Part shown: piece after piece, positions 1-5,296 of the stretch
Layout: each line of letters starts with the position of its first letter
Numbering within the stretch: the stretch's first letter is position 1
Source of the DNA: an uncultured Oscillospiraceae bacterium
GTDB taxonomy: Bacteria; Bacillota; Clostridia; Oscillospirales; Ruminococcaceae
Direction: 5' to 3'
Assembly (NCBI GenBank): GCA_905212515.1
Contig: CAJMEU010000136.1
Span: 1-7,730 of the forward strand
DNA length: 7,730 nucleotides
Position numbers and translations under genes: made by a program
Notes under the pieces: model-generated
Databases searched by the model: none
The model's input: the letters and a program-made list of their open reading frames with translations, nothing else
What the model was told of the DNA's origin: nothing

Positions 1-54
1 CTGTAAATCTGTTGCGTCTTCGCTTCGATGGTTCGAATCCATCCTCTCCCACCA
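1..54 (+). tRNA. tRNA-Tyr (GUA), 3' part only
   Basis: The window opens inside the anticodon loop CTGTAAA, which puts anticodon GTA at positions 3-5. A long variable arm follows with a GCG-TCTT-CGC stem, so this is a type II tRNA; with this anticodon it is tRNA-Tyr. The T arm is GATGG (27-31), loop TTCGAAT (32-38), CCATC (39-43). The acceptor 3' strand is CTCTCCC (44-50), with discriminator A51 and an encoded CCA at 52-54. The 5' half lies outside the window. An integrase gene lies 146 bases downstream and reads toward the tRNA, so the tRNA 3' end is probably the attachment site core of the element. No second copy of this segment is visible in the window. Confidence 0.93.
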
Positions 55-60
55 AGCAGA

Positions 61-96
61 AACCCGCTTAAACACTACGTTTAGGCGGGTTTTTTG
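61..96 (+). terminator. Rho-independent terminator after tRNA-Tyr
   Basis: AACCCGCTTAAAC (61-73) pairs with GTTTAGGCGGGTT (79-91) across the 5-base loop ACTAC, giving a 13-bp stem with a single T-G wobble. A run of T residues follows directly (90-95). It sits seven bases after the tRNA CCA end and should stop tRNA transcription before it runs antisense into the integrase. Confidence 0.9.
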
Positions 97-112
97 CTGT
101 GGAAAGGGGCGT

Positions 113-135
113 TTTACCCCTTAGTTTACCCCTTA
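113..135. repeat. Tandem 11-bp repeat, possible integrase arm-binding sites
   Basis: TTTACCCCTTA occurs at 113-123 and again at 125-135, separated by one G. The CCCCTT of either copy can also pair with AAGGGG at 104-109. The repeat lies between the tRNA attachment site and the integrase gene. Arm-type sites for the N-terminal domain of tyrosine recombinases are commonly short direct repeats in this position. The assignment is inferred from position only; the matching repeats expected at the other end of the element are outside the window. Confidence 0.35.
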
Positions 136-173
136 CAGATTGGAGAACCACAGGTTGACCCATCAAAAGCGAT

Positions 174-196
174 GCCCCGACCTTGCCGGCCGGGGC
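174..196 (-). terminator. Hairpin after the integrase stop codon, weak terminator
   Basis: GCCCCG (174-179) pairs with CGGGGC (191-196), with possible partial extension inside the loop. It begins five bases past the integrase stop codon. On the minus strand it is followed after a few bases by a TTTT run (163-166), so it may end the repressor-integrase transcript. The U tract is short and offset, so termination may be inefficient. Confidence 0.5.
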
Positions 197-200
197 TGTT

Positions 201-1367
201 TTATGCCTTTTGCAAGCTTTGAATGAAGTTGTCCATGCGCTGCTTGCTGGCCTCTTTCATCTTCTCCGACACATGACCGTACACGTCCAGGGTAAAGCTG
301 GCCGTGGCATGGCCCAGGTTCTCCTGTACGGTCTTAATGTCGTCGCCTTCCTGCAAGGCGGTGACGGCATAAGTGTGGCGCAGATCGTGGAAGCGGCTTT
401 CGGGCAAGTTGATGGAGGCCGCCAGGCGCTTGTAATGCAGAAACACTGTTTGGATAGCCAGATGGTGCCCCAACGCATCCGTAAATACCAGATCGTCCGC
501 ATTGCTCCATGCCTTGCCCGCCTTGAGGCGCCGCTCGGTTTGGAGACGCTTTTCCTCGCGCAGTGCGTCCAGAACAAAAGTTGCGGGCGTGATGACGCGG
601 GCCTTGCCGCTTTTGGGGGTGTTGAAATAGTATTCGCCGCCCTTTTCTTTGCGGCGCTGCAACTGGCGCTTGATGGTGACCGTGCCGGCGTCAAAATCCA
701 CACAGTCCCAGGATAGACCCAGCACTTCGCCCTCACGCATGCCGGTAAACAGCGTGACCAGGAACACGTTTTTATATGACTCTGCTTCCACCGCAGCCAG
801 CAGGGCGGTGATCTCCGCCTGTTCCAGCGGCTTGATCTCCTTGCGCGTGACCTTGGGCAGTTTGACGTTGTCCGCTGGATTGTAGGGAATGTACTGCAAT
901 TCGGCGGCGGTGGCCAACGCCTTGTGCAAGATGCCGTGCACGTTCTTGATGGTCTTGGGCGATGACGGCTTTTCGCCGTTTTGCAGACTGTTGAAAAATT
1001 TTTGCAGTTGCAACTTTTTCAGCTCTTGCAGACGGACCGCCCCGAAAGCGGGCTTCAAGCGGTACCGCACCTGTGTTTCATAACTGGCATAGGTGTTGTG
1101 CTTGGCCGAGGGCTTCACATACTCTTTCAGCCAGATGTCCAGCCATTCCCCAACGGTAAGGCGGGAGGGCTCCTGATACACGCCGGTGTCGATGTCCTTC
1201 AAAGCGGCGGTCAGCGCCTTGCGCACTTCGCGCTGGGTGTCGCCATAGATCGAGCGCCGCACCTGTTTGCCTGTGCCGGGGTCCCGGCCTACGGTGTACC
1301 GGGCCTCCCAGCGGCCGTCCGGGCGTTGGCGGATGGTGCCAGCGCCTTGGGCGTTACGTTTTGTCAT
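201..1367 (-). CDS. int: Tyrosine recombinase (element integrase)
   Basis: This 388-aa site-specific recombinase would integrate and excise the element at tRNA-Tyr. The N-terminus (about residues 8-60) looks like the arm-binding domain of Tn916/phage-type integrases (GTIRQRPDGRWEARY). Residues about 70-165 match a SAM-like core-binding domain, and 180-375 the catalytic domain. All catalytic residues are visible: R211 in TGMREGEVLGL, K252 in TPKSGKAR, H327 and R330 in FHDLRHTY, H353 in LGHA, and the nucleophile Y363 in DVYGHVS. Length is normal for the family. The ATG at 1367 follows GAGG (1374-1377) at good spacing. Its first bases overlap the stop of the upstream repressor gene (ATGA), so the two are probably translationally coupled. 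Being read toward the attachment site is typical of integrases of tRNA-integrated elements. Confidence 0.96.
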   Translation of the reverse strand: MTKRNAQGAGTIRQRPDGRWEARYTVGRDPGTGKQVRRSIYGDTQREVRKALTAALKDIDTGVYQEPSRLTVGEWLDIWLKEYVKPSAKHNTYASYETQVRYRLKPAFGAVRLQELKKLQLQKFFNSLQNGEKPSSPKTIKNVHGILHKALATAAELQYIPYNPADNVKLPKVTRKEIKPLEQAEITALLAAVEAESYKNVFLVTLFTGMREGEVLGLSWDCVDFDAGTVTIKRQLQRRKEKGGEYYFNTPKSGKARVITPATFVLDALREEKRLQTERRLKAGKAWSNADDLVFTDALGHHLAIQTVFLHYKRLAASINLPESRFHDLRHTYAVTALQEGDDIKTVQENLGHATASFTLDVYGHVSEKMKEASKQRMDNFIQSLQKA

Positions 1368-2110
1368 TTTTTACCTCGTTTTGGATTAAAGATATCTGGA
1401 CGATATCTTGCATTGATTTTTGCAGATAGCGTGTCTAGATAATTGGATAGATGTATATTGGCCCTCATTCTATAAATATCAGACAGGTTGAACCCTAGTT
1501 CATCAGTAGTGAAACCACAAAAAGACTCGTCCTCTTGGTTGGTACCCAAACCGCTTTCTATGGGAGGCATAATCGCGATAAGATATCTAGCTTGTTCACG
1601 GTCATCGTAAGAAAAACTTTCATCTGAGACGATTTTTTTCATAGAAGCAAGGCGATTGCAAGGCTCAAAAGAGTACCAAAGAGCGTTCATTTTTACAGCG
1701 CTTTCAAAAAAAACAAGTGAATCCAAAAATTCGTCGTCTTTCAATAAACAATCGATTTGTCTCAACAATCCACTACCCTCAATATCAGGATTAGTAAGGA
1801 AATGAAGATAAGTAATAGATTTTTCGTTTAACCCTGTATATTGACAGATTGCCTTTAAATCCATCTCAGGAGAAGTGATCTCGCTAAGACCCAACAGCCA
1901 ATCCGCTGATACCTGATATTTCTCGGCAATTTTGCCTAGCGCAAGAACATCCGGTACCGTTCTGCCCAAGCACCATTGCCCTACGGCTTGGCGCTGAACG
2001 TCAGTAACTTCGGCGAGTTCTTGATAGGTAATACCTTTCTGCTCCATGAGTGCCCGCAGCCTGGTGGGGAAAGCAGCATCATAGCCGATTTCTTTTTTCT
2101 TTTTTGGCAT
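1364..2110 (-). CDS. Helix-turn-helix transcriptional repressor (master repressor candidate)
   Basis: This 248-aa protein has an N-terminal Cro/CI-type HTH of the XRE family at about residues 16-72. It reads LMEQKGITYQELAEVTDVQR, then a GQWCLGRTVP recognition-helix region and the usual KIAEKYQVSADWLLG ending. The remaining 170 or so residues are not recognised. They lack the Ser/Lys peptidase motifs of LexA/CI (S24), and no HExxH ImmA-type protease gene is visible nearby. The start at 2110 is chosen because GGAGG (2118-2122) lies seven bases upstream. An in-frame extension to 2404 runs through the promoter region and is not credible. The gene is transcribed divergently from the plus-strand genes and is coupled to the integrase by an ATGA overlap. 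It is visibly more AT-rich than its neighbours, suggesting a separate origin. It probably binds the inverted repeat at 2174-2198 and holds the element quiescent, by analogy with phage CI or SaPI Stl. Confidence 0.85.
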   Translation of the reverse strand: MPKKKKEIGYDAAFPTRLRALMEQKGITYQELAEVTDVQRQAVGQWCLGRTVPDVLALGKIAEKYQVSADWLLGLSEITSPEMDLKAICQYTGLNEKSITYLHFLTNPDIEGSGLLRQIDCLLKDDEFLDSLVFFESAVKMNALWYSFEPCNRLASMKKIVSDESFSYDDREQARYLIAIMPPIESGLGTNQEDESFCGFTTDELGFNLSDIYRMRANIHLSNYLDTLSAKINARYRPDIFNPKRGKK

Positions 2111-2156
2111 TTCAAAACCTCCGATATACGATTTAAATTCAATTGATGGATATAGA

Positions 2157-2185
2157 TTGACTTTATTTTCTCGTTGTGCTATTTT
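2157..2185 (+). promoter_or_regulatory. Promoter for the rightward (lytic/replication) genes
   Basis: TTGACT (2157-2162) and TATTTT (2180-2185) are separated by 17 bases, and the start would fall near 2192. The -10 box lies within the inverted repeat 2174-2198. This promoter physically overlaps the minus-strand promoter, so RNA polymerase cannot occupy both. The -10 is a weak match. Confidence 0.5.
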
Positions 2186-2198
2186 TATGATAGCACAA
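2174..2198. promoter_or_regulatory. Operator: perfect 9-bp inverted repeat
   Basis: TTGTGCTAT (2174-2182) and ATAGCACAA (2190-2198) form a perfect inverted repeat with a 7-base spacer, 25 bp overall. It covers the -10 boxes of both opposing promoters in the gap between the repressor and the first rightward gene. This is the expected place and symmetry for a dimeric HTH repressor site. That the repressor at 1364-2110 binds here is inferred. Confidence 0.65.
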
Positions 2199-2215
2199 TA
2201 AAACGTGCATTGCAA
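2187..2215 (-). promoter_or_regulatory. Promoter for repressor-integrase operon
   Basis: On the minus strand, TTGCAA (2210-2215) and TATCAT (2187-2192) are separated by exactly 17 bases. This resembles a sigma-A promoter with transcription starting near 2180. The -10 box lies inside the inverted repeat 2174-2198, so a protein bound there would control it (autoregulation is likely). Confidence 0.6.
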
Positions 2216-2244
2216 GAGAAAAAGAAAATAAAGGAGGCTTTCGA

Positions 2245-2418
2245 ATGGACGAACAGGCAAAAGAGGCACGGCGGGCTTATTTCCGGGAGTGGCGCCGCAA
2301 GAACCCGGAAAAGGTGAAGAGGATGCAGGCCCGCTATTGGGCCAAGAAAGCGGAACAAGCAAAGAGAAGAAATAGGCCGTCAGAACAAAAAGGACAGGAT
2401 GCACAAATTGAAAATTGA
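2245..2418 (+). CDS. Small basic protein of unknown function (57 aa)
   Basis: This short gene begins MDEQAKEARRAYFREWRRKN and ends QKGQDAQIEN. It has a strong ribosome binding site, AAGGAGG (2231-2237), seven bases before the ATG. The protein is very rich in Arg, Lys and Glu, is predicted to be helical throughout, and carries an NPEKVKRMQARYWAKKA segment. Small proteins with this REWRRKNPEKV-type pattern are common in Firmicutes phages and integrative elements, but I know of no established function. It is the first rightward gene after the operator, the position of cro-like or early regulatory genes (str in SaPIs). A nucleic-acid-binding role would fit the charge, but that is inference. Confidence 0.75.
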   Translation: MDEQAKEARRAYFREWRRKNPEKVKRMQARYWAKKAEQAKRRNRPSEQKGQDAQIEN

Positions 2419-2421
2419 AAA

Positions 2422-2486
2422 ATTGTAAACTATTACAATCCGCCCGATTTTATATGTCATCTCGAAAAAATAGCGATAAGCTATTT
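2422..2486. repeat. Two inverted repeats upstream of the excisionase gene
   Basis: ATTGTAA (2422-2428) and TTACAAT (2433-2439) form a perfect 7-bp inverted repeat with a 4-base spacer. AAATAGC (2468-2474) and GCTATTT (2480-2486) form a second one with a 5-base spacer. Both lie in the AT-rich gap between the 57-aa gene and the xis-like gene. The second shares the GCTAT/ATAGC half-sites of the operator at 2174-2198, in opposite order. They may be regulator-binding sites or weak RNA hairpins; no convincing promoter was found in this gap. Confidence 0.35.
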
Positions 2487-2520
2487 GTAACAAAATTGAT
2501 TTAGATTGGAGGCATTTTAT

Positions 2521-2706
2521 TTGGAAAAGCTCACTTACACTGTGGCCGAAGCGGCCGAGGCCCTGGGAGTGTCCTTGCCGGTGGCCTACGAGTTGTGCAG
2601 CCGGGAGGACTTCCCGGCAGTGCGGGTATCGCCAAAGCGGATTGTAGTGCCCGTGGACGCCCTGCACGCCTGGCTGATGGAAAAGGCGGTGAACAAACAT
2701 GCCTGA
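2521..2706 (+). CDS. Excisionase / AlpA-like HTH DNA-binding protein (61 aa)
   Basis: This is a small single-domain protein of the MerR-like helix-turn-helix type (excisionase family, HTH_17-like). The motif runs from TYTVAEAAEALGVSLPVAYE through CSREDFPAVRVSPKRIVVP to DALHAWLMEKA, a winged-helix pattern typical of Xis and AlpA proteins. A TTG start at 2521 is chosen because GGAGG (2508-2512) sits eight bases upstream. A TTG at 2506 overlaps that ribosome binding site and is unlikely. Proteins of this family steer the integrase toward excision or act as transcription activators in phage satellites. It lies rightward of the repressor switch and just ahead of the replication genes, which suits either role. 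Confidence 0.8.
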   Translation: MEKLTYTVAEAAEALGVSLPVAYELCSREDFPAVRVSPKRIVVPVDALHAWLMEKAVNKHA

Positions 2707-2716
2707 AACGCAAAAA

Positions 2717-2747
2717 GCCGCCCCGGTGCAGCGAACACCGAAGCGGC
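2717..2747 (+). promoter_or_regulatory. RNA hairpin between xis-like gene and primase
   Basis: GCCGC (2717-2721) pairs with GCGGC (2743-2747), and CGGTG (2724-2728) with CACCG (2736-2740), around a CC/AA internal loop and a 7-base loop. It begins ten bases past the xis-like stop. There is no T run, so it is not a standard terminator. It starts with the same AAAAGCCGCCC string as the hairpin at 4974. A role in mRNA processing or attenuation is possible. Confidence 0.4.
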
Positions 2748-2822
2748 AAAGCGGAAGCGCGGACTTGGAGAGGCCCGGCGGTTCCAACTTCATTTTACCA
2801 TGAATGAGAGGGGATTGCACCT

Positions 2823-3167
2823 ATGAGTTTAGATAACGTGCTGCCCCTTCTCAAAGATGTAAAAGGCAGTAACGGCCAATACTCAGCACGGTGCCCGGCA
2901 CATGATGACCGCAAGGCCAGCTTGTGCATTTCACAAGGGAAGGAGGGGCGGGTGCTGATAAAGTGTCAGGCGGGGTGCAGCACGGAACATGTTGTGAAGG
3001 CGCTGGGGCTGTCTATGACAGACCTGTTCGAGGAGAAACCCAAAGCCCGTCAGGCGGTCGCAGTTTACCAATACAGAGATGCAGGCGGCAAACTGCTGGG
3101 AGAAAAACTCCGTTATGCGGACAAGCATTTTAGCTGGCGGCGGCCCGCGGCCAAGGGATGGGAGTAG
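2823..3167 (+). CDS. Primase-helicase, N-terminal part (CHC2 zinc finger), ends at in-frame TAG
   Basis: These 114 residues form the start of a phage/plasmid-type primase-helicase. The CHC2 zinc-binding site is visible: C24-P-A-H27 in YSARCPAHDDRKASL, then C48 and C52 in IKCQAGCSTEHVVKALGL. This domain binds template DNA during primer synthesis. The region DLFEEKP and the YQYRDAGGKLLGEKLRY segment are typical of the linker toward the Toprim domain. The frame stops at TAG (3165-3167) right after KGWE. The same frame stays open after it and continues into the Toprim and ATPase domains. Homologues I remember have a Trp at about this place (a GGW-x-W pattern), so the TAG probably replaces TGG. 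Alone, this piece lacks every catalytic domain. The ATG at 2823 has GAGAGGGG (2806-2813) upstream. Confidence 0.8.
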   Translation: MSLDNVLPLLKDVKGSNGQYSARCPAHDDRKASLCISQGKEGRVLIKCQAGCSTEHVVKALGLSMTDLFEEKPKARQAVAVYQYRDAGGKLLGEKLRYADKHFSWRRPAAKGWE

Positions 3168-3182
3168 AAAAAGCGCGAGGCG

Positions 3183-4658
3183 ATGGTGGCTTATAATCTG
3201 CCCGCTGTGCTGAAAAATGAGCATGTGTACTTAGTTGAGGGCGAAAAGGACGTTGATGCGATCACAGCACAAGGCAGGCCGGCGACATGCTCCCCAGACG
3301 GAGCGGGGCCGGGAAAGTGGAAGGACCATTTCACCGGCTGGTTTAAGGGCAAGTATGTGTATATCATCGGAGAAAACGATGACGTGGGGCGGGCGTATGT
3401 GCAGGAGGAGGCGGAGAAACTCAGCAAAACGGCGCGTGGCGTCAAGGTGCTGGACTTGTGCAAACTTTGGCCCGACCTGCCAGAACACGGCGATACGTCC
3501 GACCTGATGCAGCGGCTTGGAGCTGCGGAAGCGATGGGGGCCATTGCAAAGCTGGCGGCAGAAACCGACAGTTGGCAACCAAGAACGGAAACCGGCCTTT
3601 CTATTTTTAAAGCGGCGGACTTAATTCAGAAGGATTTACCGCCGGTTCACTTTGTGGTCGATGGTCTGTTGCCCCAAGGGCTGGCGTTGTTGGCCTCTCC
3701 CCCGAAGTACGGAAAAAGCTGGATGGTTTTGGACTTGTGCCTCGCTGTGGCAACAGGTGGCCGGTTTTTGGGGCATAGAGCCCGCCGGGCGGGGTGCCTG
3801 TATTTGGCTTTAGAGGACAGCGAAAACCGCTTGCAGGATCGCATGAAGAAGGTGTTGAACGAATCACAACCGCCGACGGACTTTTACTATCTGCTTCAAG
3901 CGCCAGACCTGGGCCACGGTTTGGCAGAGCAAATCGAAAATTTTTTGAGGCAAACGCCGGCGGTGAAGCTGGTGGTCGTCGACACGCTGCAAAAGGTACG
4001 GGGCGCGCCCGGCGGGCGGGATAACGCCTATGCGCAGGATTACAAAGACACCGGGGCGCTCAAAGCGGTGGCCGACCGATACGGCGTGTGCGTTCTGCTG
4101 GTGCATCATCTGCGCAAAATGGCCGACGATGGAGACCCCTTCAACCGCATCTCCGGGACCAACGGTATCCTGGGCGCAGCGGACACGGCCATTACGCTGA
4201 CACGGGCAAAGCGGTCGGACGAGGAGACGCGGCTTTCCATCACGGGCCGTGATGTGGACAGCGAGGAAATCGTCCTCCGCTTTGACAAGGAAACTTTCCG
4301 CTGGCGGGTGGTGGGGACGGCCGCCGAGGTGGACGAGCAGCGGGCGCGCGAAGAATATAACGCCAGCTCCATTGTAAAGACCATCAAAAAACTGGTGGAA
4401 CAAAGCCCCGGCGGTTGGCGCGGTACCATGAAGGATCTGTTGGACGCCGGCAAATACATTGCACGGGACTATCTGGCCGGCACACCTGAAGAGCTGGCAA
4501 AAAAAGTCCGCAGTCTGGAACAGCCGCTGTTTGACAATGACGGGATTATACATGAACGAATCAAAAACGGCAGTGGAGGCAGCAAGCACCGTTTCGCTCG
4601 CTCAACCGTTGGTGAGCCGCGGCTAACCGTTGATACGGAAGCGCCTTTTACCGCGTGA
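3183..4658 (+). CDS. Primase-helicase, Toprim plus RepA-like AAA ATPase part (491 aa)
   Basis: This continues the 2823 frame after the TAG. Residues 16-110 are a Toprim domain: VEGEKD (18-23) supplies the catalytic Glu and IIGENDDVGR (61-70) the second acidic motif. Residues about 150-390 are a RepA/RecA-like helicase ATPase. Walker A is SPPKYGKS (172-179), Walker B is VVVDTLQ with D267, followed by LLVHHLRK (305-312) and the GTNGILGAADTA signature (325-336). The C-terminal part resembles a winged helix. It should unwind and prime the element's own origin. The ATG at 3183 has no proper ribosome binding site, which argues that the true gene starts at 2823 and is broken or read through at TAG. 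The last codons (RSTVGEPRLTVDTEAPFTA) themselves encode two copies of the iteron motif found downstream. Confidence 0.85.
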   Translation: MVAYNLPAVLKNEHVYLVEGEKDVDAITAQGRPATCSPDGAGPGKWKDHFTGWFKGKYVYIIGENDDVGRAYVQEEAEKLSKTARGVKVLDLCKLWPDLPEHGDTSDLMQRLGAAEAMGAIAKLAAETDSWQPRTETGLSIFKAADLIQKDLPPVHFVVDGLLPQGLALLASPPKYGKSWMVLDLCLAVATGGRFLGHRARRAGCLYLALEDSENRLQDRMKKVLNESQPPTDFYYLLQAPDLGHGLAEQIENFLRQTPAVKLVVVDTLQKVRGAPGGRDNAYAQDYKDTGALKAVADRYGVCVLLVHHLRKMADDGDPFNRISGTNGILGAADTAITLTRAKRSDEETRLSITGRDVDSEEIVLRFDKETFRWRVVGTAAEVDEQRAREEYNASSIVKTIKKLVEQSPGGWRGTMKDLLDAGKYIARDYLAGTPEELAKKVRSLEQPLFDNDGIIHERIKNGSGGSKHRFARSTVGEPRLTVDTEAPFTA

Positions 4659-4765
4659 TACTCCCGATTTTTTCAATTTTGTCTAGATATAAAAATGCCG
4701 TTGATACCGTTGATAACCGTTGATGTCAGGGCTGGTTCGCCAACGGTACCAACGGTTGCAACGGC
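4605..4765. repeat. Iteron array, putative replication origin
   Basis: The motif ACCGTTGAT recurs: ACCGTTG at 4605-4611, ACCGTTGAT at 4626-4634, GCCGTTGAT at 4697-4705, ACCGTTGAT at 4706-4714 and 4716-4724. Three inverted copies, CAACGGT/C, start at 4741, 4750 and 4759 with an exact 9-base period. The two trios face each other across 16 bases, so the region can also fold as a long hairpin with three 7-bp paired blocks. The first two copies lie inside the end of the primase-helicase gene. AT-rich DNA flanks the array on the left (about 4669-4696). Iterons beside an AT-rich stretch immediately downstream of a primase-helicase gene are the hallmark of SaPI and plasmid origins. An alternative is a regulatory site or a transcript hairpin. 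Confidence 0.65.
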
Positions 4766-4790
4766 ATAAACAGTACAGGAGAATATTTTT

Positions 4791-4967
4791 ATGAACATCC
4801 ATAATTATTGCCCTTTGCTGTCCATCGCGGCGGCACACAGTGGGGAGCTGGGCCCGGTAAATTGCCAGGGCGACGCCTGCGCCTGGTTCGATGGGGAGCA
4901 TTGCGCGGTATATACCGCATCGGCGGCGCTGGATGGGCTGACGCAAAACCAGACCGGCGAACAATGA
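4791..4967 (+). CDS. Small four-cysteine protein (58 aa), unknown function
   Basis: This gene is preceded by AGGAGA (4777-4782) eight bases before the ATG. The product begins MNIHNYCPLLSIAAAHSG and contains C7, C25, C30 and C38 (NCQGDACAWFDGEHCAV), a spacing compatible with a single zinc or other metal site. Small proteins of this CPLLS...C-x4-C-x7-C type occur in Firmicutes phages and elements, without a function known to me. The gene follows the iteron array directly and is the first of a tight plus-strand group with the 87-aa gene and the sigma-like gene. Its stop at 4967 lies seven bases before a stem that masks the next ribosome binding site, suggesting its translation may control the next gene. 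Confidence 0.75.
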   Translation: MNIHNYCPLLSIAAAHSGELGPVNCQGDACAWFDGEHCAVYTASAALDGLTQNQTGEQ

Positions 4968-4973
4968 GAAAAG

Positions 4974-5027
4974 CCGCCCTCCCGGACGGCCCCTGACAAG
5001 GAGAGTATACCACAAACGGGAGGGCGG
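4974..5027 (+). promoter_or_regulatory. RNA stem sequestering the ribosome binding site of the 87-aa gene
   Basis: CCGCCCTCCCG (4974-4984) and CGGGAGGGCGG (5017-5027) are perfectly complementary over 11 bp, with a 32-base loop. The right arm contains the GGGAGGG ribosome binding site (5018-5024) of the gene starting at 5033, so pairing would block its translation. The left arm begins seven bases after the stop of the preceding gene, so a terminating ribosome would partly cover and open it. This fits translational coupling, or another switch. Confidence 0.6.
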
Positions 5028-5032
5028 TGCAA

Positions 5033-5296
5033 ATGAACGAGCAAAACCTGGTGCCATTTGGCAAGATGTCCCCGGAGCGGCAGCGGGAGATTTCCCGCAT
5101 GGGCGGAATCGCCAGCGGGCAGGCGCGCGCCCGGCGGGCTTACATGAGGGCAAAGGCGCGGGAGCTGCAGCTCCGCATGGTCTATTTTGAGGACGCAAGC
5201 GAGGAACTGCAAGCGGAATGGGCGGACTTCCAGCGGTGGAGGCGAACCGAGAGGAAACGGCGAGCATACCACGAGGAAAAGAGGGCGGGCCGATGA
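5033..5296 (+). CDS. Small basic protein, unknown function (87 aa)
   Basis: The product starts MNEQNLVPFGKMSPERQREI and continues SRMGGIASGQARARRAY, a pattern like the GG-repeat small proteins found in phages and plasmids. The rest is strongly charged and helical (REL, EELQAEWADFQRWRRTERKR). No catalytic motif is visible. The ATG at 5033 is preferred to GTG at 5027, because GGGAGGG (5018-5024) lies eight bases upstream. That site is buried in the stem 4974-5027. The stop overlaps the start of the sigma-like gene (ATGA), so the two proteins are probably made together. A DNA-binding or regulatory partner role is a guess from charge and position. Confidence 0.75.
   Translation: MNEQNLVPFGKMSPERQREISRMGGIASGQARARRAYMRAKARELQLRMVYFEDASEELQAEWADFQRWRRTERKRRAYHEEKRAGR

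Noticed and set aside
2111..2404. N-terminal extension of the repressor to an ATG at 2404 on the minus strand
   Set aside because: It would read through the promoter/operator and antisense to the 57-aa gene. The ATG at 2110 has GGAGG at ideal spacing and begins right before the HTH.
3165..3167. Genome-wide recoding of TAG as a sense codon, as in some gut phages
   Set aside because: Only two genes here end or break at TAG (3165 and 7209), too few to judge. A single TGG-to-TAG nonsense change is simpler.
3864..4589. 241-aa minus-strand open frame opposite the primase-helicase
   Set aside because: It is a mirror frame of a strongly supported gene, with no domain match and no ribosome binding site.
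4697..4765. CRISPR-like array
   Set aside because: The repeats are only 7-9 bases long, lie head to tail without spacers, and occur in both orientations. This is an iteron pattern, and no cas genes are present.
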